From Daldinia sp. FL1419 (lineage: Eukaryota > Ascomycota > Sordariomycetes > Xylariales > Hypoxylaceae), in contig MU623359.1 in the NCBI GenBank assembly GCA_025201765.1, positions 279,992 through 343,991 on the forward strand: DNA of 64,000 bases, written 5' to 3'. The notes below the pieces were generated by a model. It had not been told where the DNA came from, searched no databases, and saw only the letters and a list, made by a program, of their open reading frames with translations. Below, in pieces: positions 13,584 through 23,912 of the stretch. Position 1 is the stretch's first letter; each line of letters opens with the position of its first letter. The translations under genes and the position numbers were made by a program.

Positions 13584-14513
13584 ATGGAAAAGTCCGAAGA
13601 ACTCTTTGTATCTTTGCCCCATGGCTGCACGATCTGTTACCAGACATCCGGTAACCCATCCGACCCGGCCATACTCCTCATCGCCGGGCACGGAATGGCC
13701 ATGACACAAATGGCCGACACATTTGTCCAATTGCTTAGCCCACCGGATCATCCTCATTTTATCGTCCAATTCGACCATCGGGATACTGGCCGGTCGACCT
13801 CTTTCCCCGAGCCACCGGAAGGAGAGCGCGCATACACCTTTGACAATATGGTAGATGATATCGTAGGTCTCATAAATCATCTCAAGCTTGAGCGTGTGCA
13901 CGTAATGGGCGCTAGTATGGGCGGACCGCTTGCCTTTCTGACAGCTGCCCGTCTTCCCGATATCGTCGAGAGCTTGGCCCTCGTCCTCACGAGCCCAGTG
14001 GGACGCATACAGAATGGGACAGACAATCTACCACCAATGTCGATGGAAGGGCATTATCTACTCGCCGAGGCATTCGATCCGCCTGAGAACTTTGATGATC
14101 ACCAGGGTTGGATCGAGACGAATACAAAGATGCATCTTGCTCTAGCAACGAAACCCCCTACGGAAGAAGAGAAGGCCGAGGCGAGGCGTATGTGTGAGGT
14201 TACGTACTATCGGGAGCTTGGAACCGGGACAATGCGGTCCAAGAAGAACCATGGGGACGCAACGGGCGTGAGATGGCCTAGGGAGGCGCTCGGGCTTGTC
14301 AAATGTCCGACCGTGGTTATACACGGGGCCAAGGACCAATTATTCCCAGTGGAACATGCAAAGGCTATGAGAGACGGGGTGGCGGGAGAAGCAACGCTGG
14401 TAGTTATTGAAGACTGTGGACACGAGTTGCCGCATCGGGCTTTGAAGCCGGTGGCGGATGCGATCCTCGCGAATGCGAAGAAAGCTGAACAGGCGAGGGC
14501 GACTGGAAAGTGA
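13584..14513 (+). CDS. Alpha/beta hydrolase (RdmC/DnrP-like)
   Basis: Intronless, 309 residues. The fold is shown by the oxyanion region IAGHGMAMTQ (about residues 33-42), the strand and turn FDHRDTGRS (about 63-71), the nucleophile elbow GASMGGP with Ser at about 113, the acid GAKDQLFP (about 250) and the catalytic His in DCGHELPH (about 282). This is a complete Ser-Asp-His triad. The pattern resembles the aclacinomycin methylesterase and proline iminopeptidase-like branch, which cleaves esters or amides of small molecules. No signal peptide is present, so it is probably cytosolic. The start is supported by AAAATGG. The substrate is unknown. The PKS and P450 relics lie 3-4 kb away, but any link with them is speculation. 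Confidence 0.92.
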   Translation: MEKSEELFVSLPHGCTICYQTSGNPSDPAILLIAGHGMAMTQMADTFVQLLSPPDHPHFIVQFDHRDTGRSTSFPEPPEGERAYTFDNMVDDIVGLINHLKLERVHVMGASMGGPLAFLTAARLPDIVESLALVLTSPVGRIQNGTDNLPPMSMEGHYLLAEAFDPPENFDDHQGWIETNTKMHLALATKPPTEEEKAEARRMCEVTYYRELGTGTMRSKKNHGDATGVRWPREALGLVKCPTVVIHGAKDQLFPVEHAKAMRDGVAGEATLVVIEDCGHELPHRALKPVADAILANAKKAEQARATGK

Positions 14514-14972
14514 AGCGAGCGGCACGGTACCGAGCCGCGTGTTATCGTAACTAAAAGTTATCTTGACTACCTACCTAGAGCGATTAAAGACTGGCTAGAA
14601 ACTGGATCTACAGCTGCCAGGGAACTCCCTCGGTAGATATTGTTTTTATAGGAAATGGAGCATTGCAATACATTATCACTATAGCTAGACTCTGGAATGA
14701 GGAAACATGACGTTTTAGTTCCTGCTTAAGATAGGGAGCTACCTACTTGGGTAGGTAGGTAGGCAGTTATTAATAAACACTAGAAAATGGCACTCGTTGA
14801 AAAGTATCACCCTTCATCCAACCCCTAATTCTCTACCTATCACTCTGTTGCTGTAACACGGGCTAGAGGCTTGATTTGAAGGTAATGACTATCTATGAAG
14901 CTCCTCGAGCCACCTATATAGGTAGGTTACTTATAGCATCAGGACGAGGAACCCTGGTACATGACCCTGAAA
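14514..14972. other. Convergent 3' spacer
   Basis: Separates the ends of the hydrolase (plus) and RING (minus) genes. It carries GTAGGTAGGTAG-type tracts near 14749-14763 and 14920 and no coding signal. Confidence 0.5.
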
Positions 14973-15890
14973 TCACCACCCTCCGAGTTCCGGCTGCTTC
15001 CCCCCCTTCTTAACTGTGCCGGAGGACAGCTTTCGCAACAAGCCTATAAAACGGCATGTTGAGCAATTAGGAGCTATTGAGCCCCCTTCCGGTAAGGTTA
15101 GTGGTGGGAAAGGAGCACCCGCATCGTACAAGTGGGTGACTATATTGTGGTGGCCACATTCGCGATCCGGATCCCAAAGCTCAAATCGACATACAGGACA
15201 TGTAGTGTATCTGTTTTCTTCCTCGCAGTGGTCGCGCCATTTTACCATGCACCAGAAGCAAAGCATGTGTCCACAAGGGAGAGTCTCCATTGTTACGGCG
15301 TCGGGATACCCCATTTCGAATCGTGGTGCGGGATAGGGGAGGTCGCCGTAGTTGAGGTACTTCGAACAAATCGGACACGTTAGAAGAATGCGTACTAGAT
15401 TACCATTCTCGTCGCGTCCAGTATGAAGCATCTGGCGAATTTGGCCATATAAGCTGACGGTGTCACTAGTGACAGTGACTATAGGCGGACCACCGCCGCC
15501 ACCATTAAGGGGACCAGGGGGACCGGGCGGACCACCAGCACCACCAGCACCACCACCGCTACCACTGCCGCCACTGCCACCACTGCCTCCATCGCCTCCA
15601 CCTTGGCCTACCGGTTGCTGATCACCTGAATTACTCCCGGAACCGCCTGCTTGGCTAGAGCCTCCTTGGCTGGGGCCTGCATTGAACGGTCCTGCCGGGG
15701 GCCAAGCGCCTCCTGGATCACTCAGGGCAAGTGGAATTAACCCTTCTATACCCAAATTCCATACGTTCCCATGCGCTGCCATTAGTCGCCCCACGCGCGT
15801 GTCATGGAGCACGGCTCTCATTTCATGGTTCTCTCCTAGTCCTTGATCGAAATGGGGCGTCACCGCTAGACCGTGGGTCTGAAAAGACAT
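14973..15890 (-). CDS. RING-finger protein with Gly-rich linker
   Basis: Starting at the first in-frame ATG (15890), the protein has 305 residues and no intron. After an N-terminal region with no recognised domain comes a low-complexity Gly/Ser/Pro-rich linker (about residues 75-140). A C3HC4-type RING follows: CPIC, a long loop of about 28 residues, then LPCGHMLCFWC and CPVC. The spacing between the second and third metal ligands is wider than usual. RING proteins of this type normally act as ubiquitin E3 ligases by binding an E2. A Cys/His pair (ECGHHN) and CSTC occur further on and might bind another zinc. The open frame runs 51 codons upstream of this ATG without another ATG, and a second frame (79 codons from 16062) overlaps it, so the true 5' end, perhaps with an intron, is uncertain. 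Confidence 0.8.
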   Translation of the reverse strand: MSFQTHGLAVTPHFDQGLGENHEMRAVLHDTRVGRLMAAHGNVWNLGIEGLIPLALSDPGGAWPPAGPFNAGPSQGGSSQAGGSGSNSGDQQPVGQGGGDGGSGGSGGSGSGGGAGGAGGPPGPPGPLNGGGGGPPIVTVTSDTVSLYGQIRQMLHTGRDENGNLVRILLTCPICSKYLNYGDLPYPAPRFEMGYPDAVTMETLPCGHMLCFWCMVKWRDHCEEENRYTTCPVCRFELWDPDRECGHHNIVTHLYDAGAPFPPLTLPEGGSIAPNCSTCRFIGLLRKLSSGTVKKGGKQPELGGW

Positions 15891-17160
15891 ATTGGTAGTA
15901 AATTCTGTTCGATTGTAAGTCGGTATTGCGTCTAGGGGTATTAATACGGTTGGTTCGCGTACAACTTTGAAAAATGGCCTCGATATCGGATTTCTGATTC
16001 TGCCAGTAGAAGGAAGTCCGGGTTGATATAACGCTGCTATCAATGTAATTGTAATTGGACATTACTCGAATTACGCGTTTGTGCTGTCTCGTTCAAGAAG
16101 TCGCAGAATGGTTAGATAATGATTTTGCTCTAGGATGATGCGATCATTCGCGAACATGGCCTTGAGCGAACAGTTAGCTAAGGTTGTAGGTGGGTTATAT
16201 AACGAAGTGGGGACATGCCTGGGTAAATCGAGTAGATTTAGGTGCCAGGGCACAGATAATATAAAATACACCTTGGTTGGCTGGTTGGCTGGTATATATA
16301 GCACCGGGGCGAGGGACCCTCGCAGGCCCCCCTAAGGGTGTGGGTTGTGCAGAGTTGTTTATTTATAATTCTACACGTAGTATCGTTTTCGATACGCCGC
16401 AAACAAAACCTTAAAAAGTATACATGATGATGTTCCAGCCATTTCCGTTGGCTCCTCCAGGTAAGCTCGTGCCTGGTGCAATACTTGTTCGGGGTTTACT
16501 CATTAGGGTGCTGGTGTTTCGCTTTAGAAGCTGTTTAGTTTTACCTAAGCTTTTTGAAGCGTGGAGTATGTTTGAGACGTGGACGCCGTTCCATTACGGT
16601 ACGATTGACAGAATAATGTGTTGTGGGCGTTGTAGTCGCGCGGTCGCAATAACACGGTAGCGTTATTATTCAAAAGGGTACTAAGGGCATGCGTGCTATA
16701 ATATCTCGGCTTGTTTCAGCCTTGAGTTTCTTGCAAATTTTACTTTGCAAATGTTTTGTAGGTACCTAGAGGCGCAAGAGAAACAAAATGTATATAACAT
16801 ATGGATAGTTATATCTGAGTAAGTTGAAGTGGTTTCCCACAAAGCCGAAGGGATTGACGTGTTAATATTTACCTAGTTGTCGATGATTTGGGAGACCTGT
16901 AATCCGATGTCGGATGCAAATAATAGCTACAAGGCGATAGATTTATTAGGCTGCCCATACCTGACCTCCTAAGAAGCAGCGAGGGCGCAGATAATCCTTT
17001 ATATGGGTACTACTCGATATACCCCTATATATCCTCTATACCCATGCAATAAGAGCCACCTTATCTAGCCCAAAGTATCACGGGGGTTTGGGAAGAGGAT
17101 AAGATTCCCCTATATATCATTAGGCCTACTTAGTCGGGGCTACAATATCTCCAAAGTCTT
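15891..17160. other. Spacer before the decayed cluster
   Basis: Open frames at 16071-16304 (minus), 16135-16335 and 16424-16660 (plus) are short and have no recognisable motif. The region is otherwise AT-rich. It may hold the promoter of the RING gene and further unrecognisable debris of the adjoining dead genes. Confidence 0.4.
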
Positions 17161-17565
17161 TTATAAATGTATCCGGGGGTTAAAAAGCGAGTAGGGCCCG
17201 TCATGGGTTGATGTGAAAATATCATGTAGACGAAATTCTCCTTGCTGACCTATTCCAACTTGGCAAAGTTCACCTGGCACAGTTTCGGGATCATGATGCC
17301 GGGGGGTCTTGGTGGGCGCCGGACTTGACTCTGGGTATGCCATGGATTTCCCGGAACAGCCGCGGGAGCCGACGGAAAAAGGGGCGAAAGAGTTGCCTAT
17401 CGTTTTCCTTACTACGATTGCTTCTTCCAAGCCCGTAGGAGATAACCAACGCTCTGGGTCTTCGTTATGATGAAGCGAGTAAGTATTAACACCGACCACG
17501 GTACTCTTAGGGACGACGTGGTTATCGGCTATAAAAGGGGCTTTGCCTTCTTCCTCCGGCGCCAA
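17161..17565 (-). pseudogene. Cytochrome P450 C-terminal relic
   Basis: This 134-codon open stretch reads as the end of a fungal P450. It shows a degraded beta-sheet and PERF region (PKSTVVGVNTYSLHH, then ED-PERWL with the usual stretch between them missing) and a complete haem-binding loop PFSVGSRGCSGKSMAY around residue 65. A C-terminal tail follows that resembles the family's usual ending (GEFRLHDIFTSTHDGPY). The region between the haem loop and the tail is scrambled, and no I-helix or ExxR region is found upstream on the same strand. It is therefore a truncated, internally deleted copy. The nearby PKS relic suggests both were parts of one secondary-metabolism cluster. Confidence 0.75.
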
Positions 17566-18027
17566 GTGCCTCTAGAGTGTCGCTACTAATGGCGGAGACA
17601 ACTTGCATAAATATGTTCATACGATAATTCCCCTGTATAAGCTGTTTTATGAGAAACTGATTCTCTTCGCTACAATATAGCCTTATAGAGATAACGTACC
17701 TCGTAAAGCAGTAGCAGAATCAAAGACGAGCCTGTTAGGCCTTACTCGGACCACGGGTCATATTATGAATCAACGTCAGCGGTCTTCCTGAGCAAGGGGG
17801 TGATATATCAAAATTAACAGGGGACTTATCTAACCATGTTTCTTATGAAGTTTCCATATCTGTATATGGAGGTTTTTTGCGAACAAAGACCCTGGATACT
17901 TTCGCAATGGATGAATGTGTCAGGGCTCTGGCCTGTGCTACATATAGAACAAAGGACTTGTTCTATACGTAGTTGCCCTTAGCAATAGTTGTAGATAGGT
18001 TTCTCGCGGAACAACCAAGTTGTTTCC
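17566..18027. other. Spacer between two pseudogenes
   Basis: No motif recognised. It may hold further decayed parts of the PKS upstream of the KR piece, but I could not read any. Confidence 0.35.
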
Positions 18028-18665
18028 TTGCTTCTTGGTCCGCCACGTGACAATGATACGGCGCTTGACTTTTTCTTAATGGCGTCCTCCGTCTCTGGGA
18101 GCGTTGGTATTGCTACCGAAACCAAGTATTGTGTTTCGAACGGCTTCCTCGACGCATTCGCCCGCTGGAGCCGCGAGCAGGGCAAACTAGGTAGCTCGGT
18201 AGGGTTGGGTATGATATCGACGGTAGGCTACTTACGCGAGAGCCCTGACGCTGGAAACATATTGCTGCAGAATGGTATCTATCCACTCAATGAAGAGGAG
18301 TTCCTGAAAATCGTCGATTTCGCCCTAGTATCCGGACAGCGACGTCAATCCAGAGGAAGCTCACATTCTTACTGGCCTAGAGTCGTTCGGATGCCAAAAA
18401 CTAATGGCGAAAGGATTCGTTGTTAACAACCTCCCAATGCTAGACCCACGCTCAAGCCTTCTCGCCACGGCGATGGGGTCTCAAAAGGCTTTGAAGATAT
18501 CAGAACACGACGATAAGACGGGCTTGTCTACTAAAAGCTGTTTTCGAACCTGATCTTGTCATCATTGGATCAAATGGAGGATAGGCGTCCGAGTTTGGTA
18601 CTTGGCTTTGGAAAACTTTCAAGATTGACATACCGTTCCTCGATCTTTCAAGACATCGTTATTGT
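18028..18665 (+). pseudogene. Highly reducing PKS tail relic (KR-ACP)
   Basis: The frame opening at about 18028 reads as the second half of a polyketide ketoreductase domain: FFLMASSVSGSVG, then ETKYCVSNGFLDAFARWSR with the SDR-type Tyr and Asn, then GLGMISTVGYLRES. Around 18330-18350 the sense shifts frame and continues as EEAHILTGLESFG and NNLPMLDPRSSLL, the usual linker after KR in fungal highly reducing PKSs. After more damage, a third frame at about 18585-18655 gives EFGTWLWKTFKIDIPFLDL, the C-terminal part of an acyl-carrier domain. The phosphopantetheine Ser motif is not found. Frameshifts plus an in-frame stop just before the ACP piece mark it as dead. Only the last few hundred codons of a gene usually above 2000 codons remain. 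Confidence 0.75.
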
Positions 18666-18966
18666 CACTTGCGCATTCCGTGGAGATGAAATCAAAAGAG
18701 GAGGGGCACGCCGGCGCGAGCTGAGGATAGCACATCGATCATTTTCGAGACACTTAGTTTCTGGTTTCATATATGAGCACAGAGGTATCTTTGAATATTT
18801 TCGGTTAGAAATTATTCATTTCTTGTATTGATAGGCACGGTAGCCGGTAATGCATCAATATGGCAAATCATTGCACATGAACTCCGCTAGTCTCATTATC
18901 ATACAGGCGACACTAAACAGTGTGCAGATATAACTTCAGGGCTATCCTTGTAATGCTGTGCTTGCT

Positions 18967-19384
18967 TTATAGATTTTCCTTCACCTTGCCCTCGGCTTCG
19001 TGAGCCGCGCCCTTCGCCTTGCCTTTTATTTCTTCAGCTTCGCCCTTCACTTGTCCACGGATCTCCTCGGCTGTGCCTTTTACTTTGCCCGTGTCTGCTT
19101 CGCTCTTGACTTTTGATGCGAGGTTTGCTGTTGGAGGGTAGTTAGCTACTGAGCTAAACTAATAATGCTGATAAACGACTGTGTTAAGGATGCTTACCTC
19201 CCGCGTTGATGCCGTCGACTAGCTTGTCCGAGACCTTGCGGTCAACCGTTTTTAACGTGTCCTTGGCAGTTTCTGTGACTGATTTTTGCGCTGCAATGCT
19301 TGTGCTGAAGTGTCGCGGGGCGGGAATGGTGGCGACTCTGGAAGTGACGGCCAGACGGCGAGCAGTAACTTCGAGGAACGACAT
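18967..19384 (-). CDS. Mitochondrial CsbD/LEA-like protein
   Basis: Two exons, 19384-19198 and 19127-18967, give 115 residues. The intron (19128-19197) has GTAAGC and CAG ends and joins in frame. The first 35 residues are rich in Arg, Ser and Ala without acids (RRLAVTSRVATIPAPRHFS), as in mitochondrial import signals. The second half is a Lys/Glu/Ala/Gly-rich amphipathic repeat with units such as GKVKGTAEEIRGQVKGEAEE, as in CsbD and late-embryogenesis-abundant-like stress proteins. Such proteins are hydrophilic, often unfolded and stress-induced, and may protect membranes or matrix proteins. No catalytic function is expected. The gene structure is clear; the role is inferred from composition. 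Confidence 0.82.
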
Positions 19385-20612
19385 GATGATAATGACGATG
19401 ATTTAGATGAGTATGTGTTGGAGTGGATTGATAGTTTTTGGTTGAGTGTAAGTATCTAGGAGTGTAGGTATATACGATATGGTAGGTAGAAAACTTATAT
19501 GAGATTTACGAATTGCTGTTTGGAGTGACTTATGATTTGAAAAGAAGCGGAATATATAATAATGTAATTAGGTGTAGGAGAAAGTATATAAGAGAATTGG
19601 TAAAGATGATGATTGGTGATGTCATAATTATGTCTTTAGTCAAGGTCCCAACCATCCTCGACCAATTAGTCCAAATAAATTGCCAAAAAAGGAAATAGTG
19701 GGGTGTCCGGGTTTATCATATGCGTATTCGTACATAGTGTCTGAATAGGTAGGTACTCTGAGGTAAACTTCAGTGGGGAGTGACGTCTTGGATGGCCTTG
19801 TTTGTGTGTGTAAGGAGGTATCTACGTATTTACCTACCGCAACAATAAGTGCCTACCTACATTACAAAAGAATGTTAGAAAGTAGGTATTTACTAATATA
19901 TAAATGTCATTGAGCCACTTCGTCGTAAATGACGACATTGCGCATTGAGGCTCTTGATCGATTCATCTTAAAGGTACTTCTTGGATACACGTCCGTACCT
20001 CTCGGGTACCTAGGTACCTCCTCTTCGTAGAGGCAGGGAGGACTGCCAAGACCGTCAGAATTATTAGCATTTCAACACTTCAAACGGATTATCACCAACT
20101 CTTTTCTTTGAAAGAAAGAAAAAGAAAAGAAAATTTACTAACTTCTTGTTTTGCTATTCCACTTCTTCACCCAATTCATTCTTAAACTATTACTCGGAGA
20201 TCCCTCTTTATATTTTCTAATCAATCTTTTTGAATTAACGTCTAGCTCCTCTGATTTCTTAATCAATTGTGCTTCATGCTTTATAGGTAAAATACACAAT
20301 ATAATAACATCACAATTATGTTCTCAAAGACTACTTTTACTGTAGCCTATCAATATCTTTGATAAAAATAGCGACCCTTGGTAGAAAAATAACCCCGTTA
20401 TTCATCCTCTGGAATATAATATAACAAATGCTACCGCAAATGGCGGCTCCTATTGGGTAATAAACGTGTATAACAACATACCTATAGCCTTGGGGTGCCG
20501 TACCAACTTCACTAACGATAGGCCTCGATTTCGGTTTGATAGTTTTGATATACTGATTTTGAAAGTATCAGCCGAGTTAATTTTCATTGCTTTTATATTT
20601 TAGGGGAGCATC
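19385..20612. other. Divergent promoter region
   Basis: Spacer between the minus-strand CsbD-like gene and the plus-strand kinase. It contains the palindrome TACCTAGGTA at 20007-20016 and a purine-rich GAAAGAAAGAAAAAG run near 20108-20130. No coding sequence was recognised. Confidence 0.5.
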
Positions 20613-23075
20613 ATGGCTGACGACGGGCAACCGAAAAACTATCCCGAGCGTGTCCAGTTGCAGAACTATCAATTCGGAAAGTATCGAAAAGATGGCTGGA
20701 CAACTCGGTGGGATAGAGATATGATTAGACAAATGCGGCCGCACTGGGAACGCTTCCGAGTGCCTGCACTTGCCCCGCCTGCTGTCTTTGACGGTGATGG
20801 GCATCATATGCCCTGGATCCCTCGACTATATGCTGGAGGTGGGAATAACCCACACAAACAAGAGACGGACGTAGACGATCCAAAACACGGAAGCGACCCG
20901 TACATCAATAGCGTAAAGGATAGGCTAGCAGGAGCTAAGATTTATTTTAGCAGCAACGCCTTCCGTTACCAGAAGACCCTGGGTCATGGAGGCTGTAAGT
21001 AACCCTTTAAGATCCGAGCCTGGCTCACTTCACCGTATTGAGTCGATCTTTTACTAACTAGATCATAATTGAAGTGGGTTTAGCACTTCACTACAGGTAC
21101 GAGGGGCAAGGAGATCACAGGGATGTCGTCTTGAAAGTGCCACTCAGAAACTGGGAGGCAGACGATTTCCGGGAGGAGGGAAATCATATGGAGGTACGAT
21201 ACACTAATGCTAATTCCAACTCAGAGATCGCTCACAGTATTCTAGATGTTGAGGGGAGCGGCGCATGCGGTCCAGTCCATAGATCCGAAAGACATCCGAC
21301 GAAGAGAACTATTGCCATATTATCGTTATCCACAAGCAGACGACTCTTCCTCAGAAGAAGAATCCAGCGGCGATGAAAGTGTAGCCGGGCCAACTCGCCC
21401 CGCAAAGCGTCCCCGGATTCCGATGAATTCCGCGCAGATTGAAGAAAGACGGCAAAGAATTAGGGACCACCAAAGAGCGTGGGGGGACCGCAGAACTAGG
21501 GAAGGAAACACTAGGAGGAGGAGAGACTACCTACTCCTCGAATACCTCGAGGGAGGAGATCTCCGGGGCCTTATTAAAAGACTAACGCAGGCAGCTCCAG
21601 GACGTGGAACGGGAGTTACAAAAATCCCTAATAGGATACTTGTATGTATCATTGAGAATCCCTTCCCGCCCCCCCTTTTCCAACTTTATTTCTTCATGAG
21701 TACTTGTCGCTAATTCTTCTCCATGTAGTGGATGATATGGCTTTGCCGTAAGTTAAGTCGCCTTCTAAGTTGATCTTTTAACTTCTAACAGGTTTAGTTG
21801 TGCGAGCTTGTGTCGGGATGAAATACCCTCCACGGAAATTCCACCCCGAACGGTTTCAGAGAAAAGATTTGATCGAGAATGCTCCCCCGGCCACTAAAAG
21901 ATGGAGAGCGAAGAATATAGTCCACTTCGATATCGACCCAACGAATAGTAGGTACTCCCTCAAAATTTATGGGATATTGACTCACCATTTCTTAGTTCTC
22001 ATTGGAAACGTTGAGCGACCTCCTGAAGATCCCGATACCGAGGCTCCCGATACCGAAGCCACCGAGACTTCTTCCAAAGGGAAAGAAAAGGCACGAGGTA
22101 AAACGTTTAAGCTAACCATGACCTACCTATCTGGATTAATGCGGACTATGGATATCACTAGCAAACCGTGGAAGAAGACGAAAACCGAAAACCGCAAGAG
22201 AAAGTTTGATGAATATCAAAGCGATAGAGCAGAAGGCGAGCATGTATTATTCCCAAGAATAAAGGTGTGTTAGCCGCATCCCAATATTGCAGCGCTTTTG
22301 CTAACAATTCTTGATCTTTAGCTCGGCGACTTTGGATTAACGGAGGTTATAAAACCATATAAGACTAAGTTCGTGGTATCCATCTACCTAAATAGTAACG
22401 TTGCTAACGGAGATATAGTCAATATTATCAGAGGAGGCGAACGATGGGCAAGGAAGGTTATTTGGCGCCTGTGAGTTGTTTTAGTCTTTACTCCCGCCCT
22501 CACAGTCCCTCCTGGCCCACGAGCTAACATGAATTTCGCCTATAGGAACAGTTTGCAGCGGTCTGGGATAAAATCCCCCCCAACCCATATGGTTTCGAGA
22601 TAGGAGTGGATCCAATAACAGGGTCCTATAGCTCAGCGACAAATATATGGGGTATAGCATTAGTAAGTTCCCCTTCATATATCCAAAGTTTCTCTGGCTA
22701 ATTGTTCGCAAGACAATGTGGATCATCATAACCCAAAAAGCTGTACCTCAACCACCTCAACCTCAAATCCCACCCGGGTCGGGTATAACCAGAGGGGGTT
22801 CCTTACTAGGCAGCATCGACGCCGCGGTTAGGAATCTACACCCAGATCACCCGGTCTCTTACTGCCCTTTGTTAATGGACGGGCAGTTCAATCACGTCGA
22901 CGTTGATCTCCGGAAGACTATATACGAATGCATGTACCACAACCCTCTCCACCGCCCGACAGTCGAGGCACTGCTGATACAGGCACGAGAAGGGATTAAG
23001 AAACAATTCGCCGGCGAGACGGACGAGGCCGTCAACGCATGGGTAAATAAATTCATTTTCAGTGCCGATACCTAA
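20613..23075 (+). CDS. Atypical protein kinase, ten exons
   Basis: I join exons 20613-20994, 21075-21193, 21246-21641, 21729-21747, 21792-21947, 21996-22264, 22322-22375, 22432-22470, 22546-22662 and 22713-23075, giving 637 residues in one frame. Kinase landmarks appear in order: Gly-loop LGHGGLGLA (about 124-131), VLK with Lys at about 148, an acidic/basic insert (DDSSSEEESSGDES, about 190-205), LLLEYLEGGDL, catalytic loop HFDIDPTN (350-357), a charged insert of about 90 residues, DFG (450-452) and APEQF (477-481). The Lys normally found in HRDLKPEN is Asp here and the Arg is Phe, but the catalytic Asp and the Asn remain. Expanded families of such kinase-like proteins are common in Pezizomycotina. 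The substrate is unknown. The least certain joins are the 22376-22431 intron and the CAAG acceptor at 22712. Confidence 0.8.
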
Positions 23076-23698
23076 GAATCTAGCTCAACTATGTAGAAAA
23101 CGACATGCAAACAGCATGATAGGCCTGGAAAGCACAGAGAGCTGAAACACATGAATCCTAATGTCTCGTATATTATTATTACGAAGGATTCAGAGTATCC
23201 ATTGGGTTAGGTACCTGATATAGTCGTATTATTCAATAGTTATCAGTTGTGTAAAGGGAACGTATATTAAGGGGATTTACCTACCGGATGCCTCGTGTTG
23301 ATCTCCGATGCCACTCCAGACAGCGGACGAACCACAATAGAATGCTGTTTTTAAGGTCTGCGCAGTCGTAATTATTAGATGTGCGGTCGTGTAGAATCAC
23401 AAAGTGAGATAGGAAGAAGTAATTGCATTCATAAAGCATACACAAGCCAACAATAGCATAGGTATAAGATGACTGGTTCGGTAGGCTGGTAGGTATGTTT
23501 TGACCAAGTTGACGGTTGACACGCTTGGATTTAAGTGCGCCGAGCAAACATCGTACTTGCCCCTCACCAACCTCGTCGTCTCTACTGCATCCGTACCCGT
23601 ACCTACCTAGGTACGTATTTCCAAACAACCCGCAGGAAACTTAAATAGCCCAATTACCAACCCCTCCATTAAGTACGGACCAGTCCACTGCCCAATGA
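23076..23698. other. Spacer
   Basis: No gene seen. A 115-codon frame at 23281-23628 (minus) has no domain and poor coding character. The palindrome TACCTAGGTA occurs at 23604-23613. Confidence 0.45.
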
Positions 23699-23912
23699 GG
23701 CCGTGGTGCAGTGGTTCAGGGATGACGTATCAGATAAAATTGCGTTTATTCGGGTTTTTCGGGGGCGTTTCCGGGTTCGAGTCGGGCGCAAGGCGGAAAG
23801 ATTAGGCCTTCTTTTCAATGCCATATAAGCGCTGCGGCTTGAGGTCAAGGGGCCCTGCTTTTTTGCCCTTTTATTTTGTTTTATTTTTTATTTTTTTTTA
23901 CTTGTTATTAAT
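23699..23912 (+). mobile_element. tRNA-related SINE-like relic
   Basis: The segment begins GGCCGTGGTGCAGTGGTTCA, in which TGGTGCAGTGG fits the RNA polymerase III A box. About 60-70 bp later, GGTTCGAGTCG (about 23774-23784) fits the B box. The predicted acceptor and T stems do not pair well, so this is not a normal tRNA gene. It is followed by about 80 bp of unrelated sequence and a long T-rich tail (23862-23905) that could end transcription. That order (A box, B box, body, simple tail) is how tRNA-derived SINEs are built. No second copy is visible in this window, so the call rests on the promoter boxes only. Confidence 0.35.

Noticed and set aside
23281..23628. 115-codon minus frame
   Set aside because: No recognisable domain; overlaps a TACCTAGGTA site typical of spacers.
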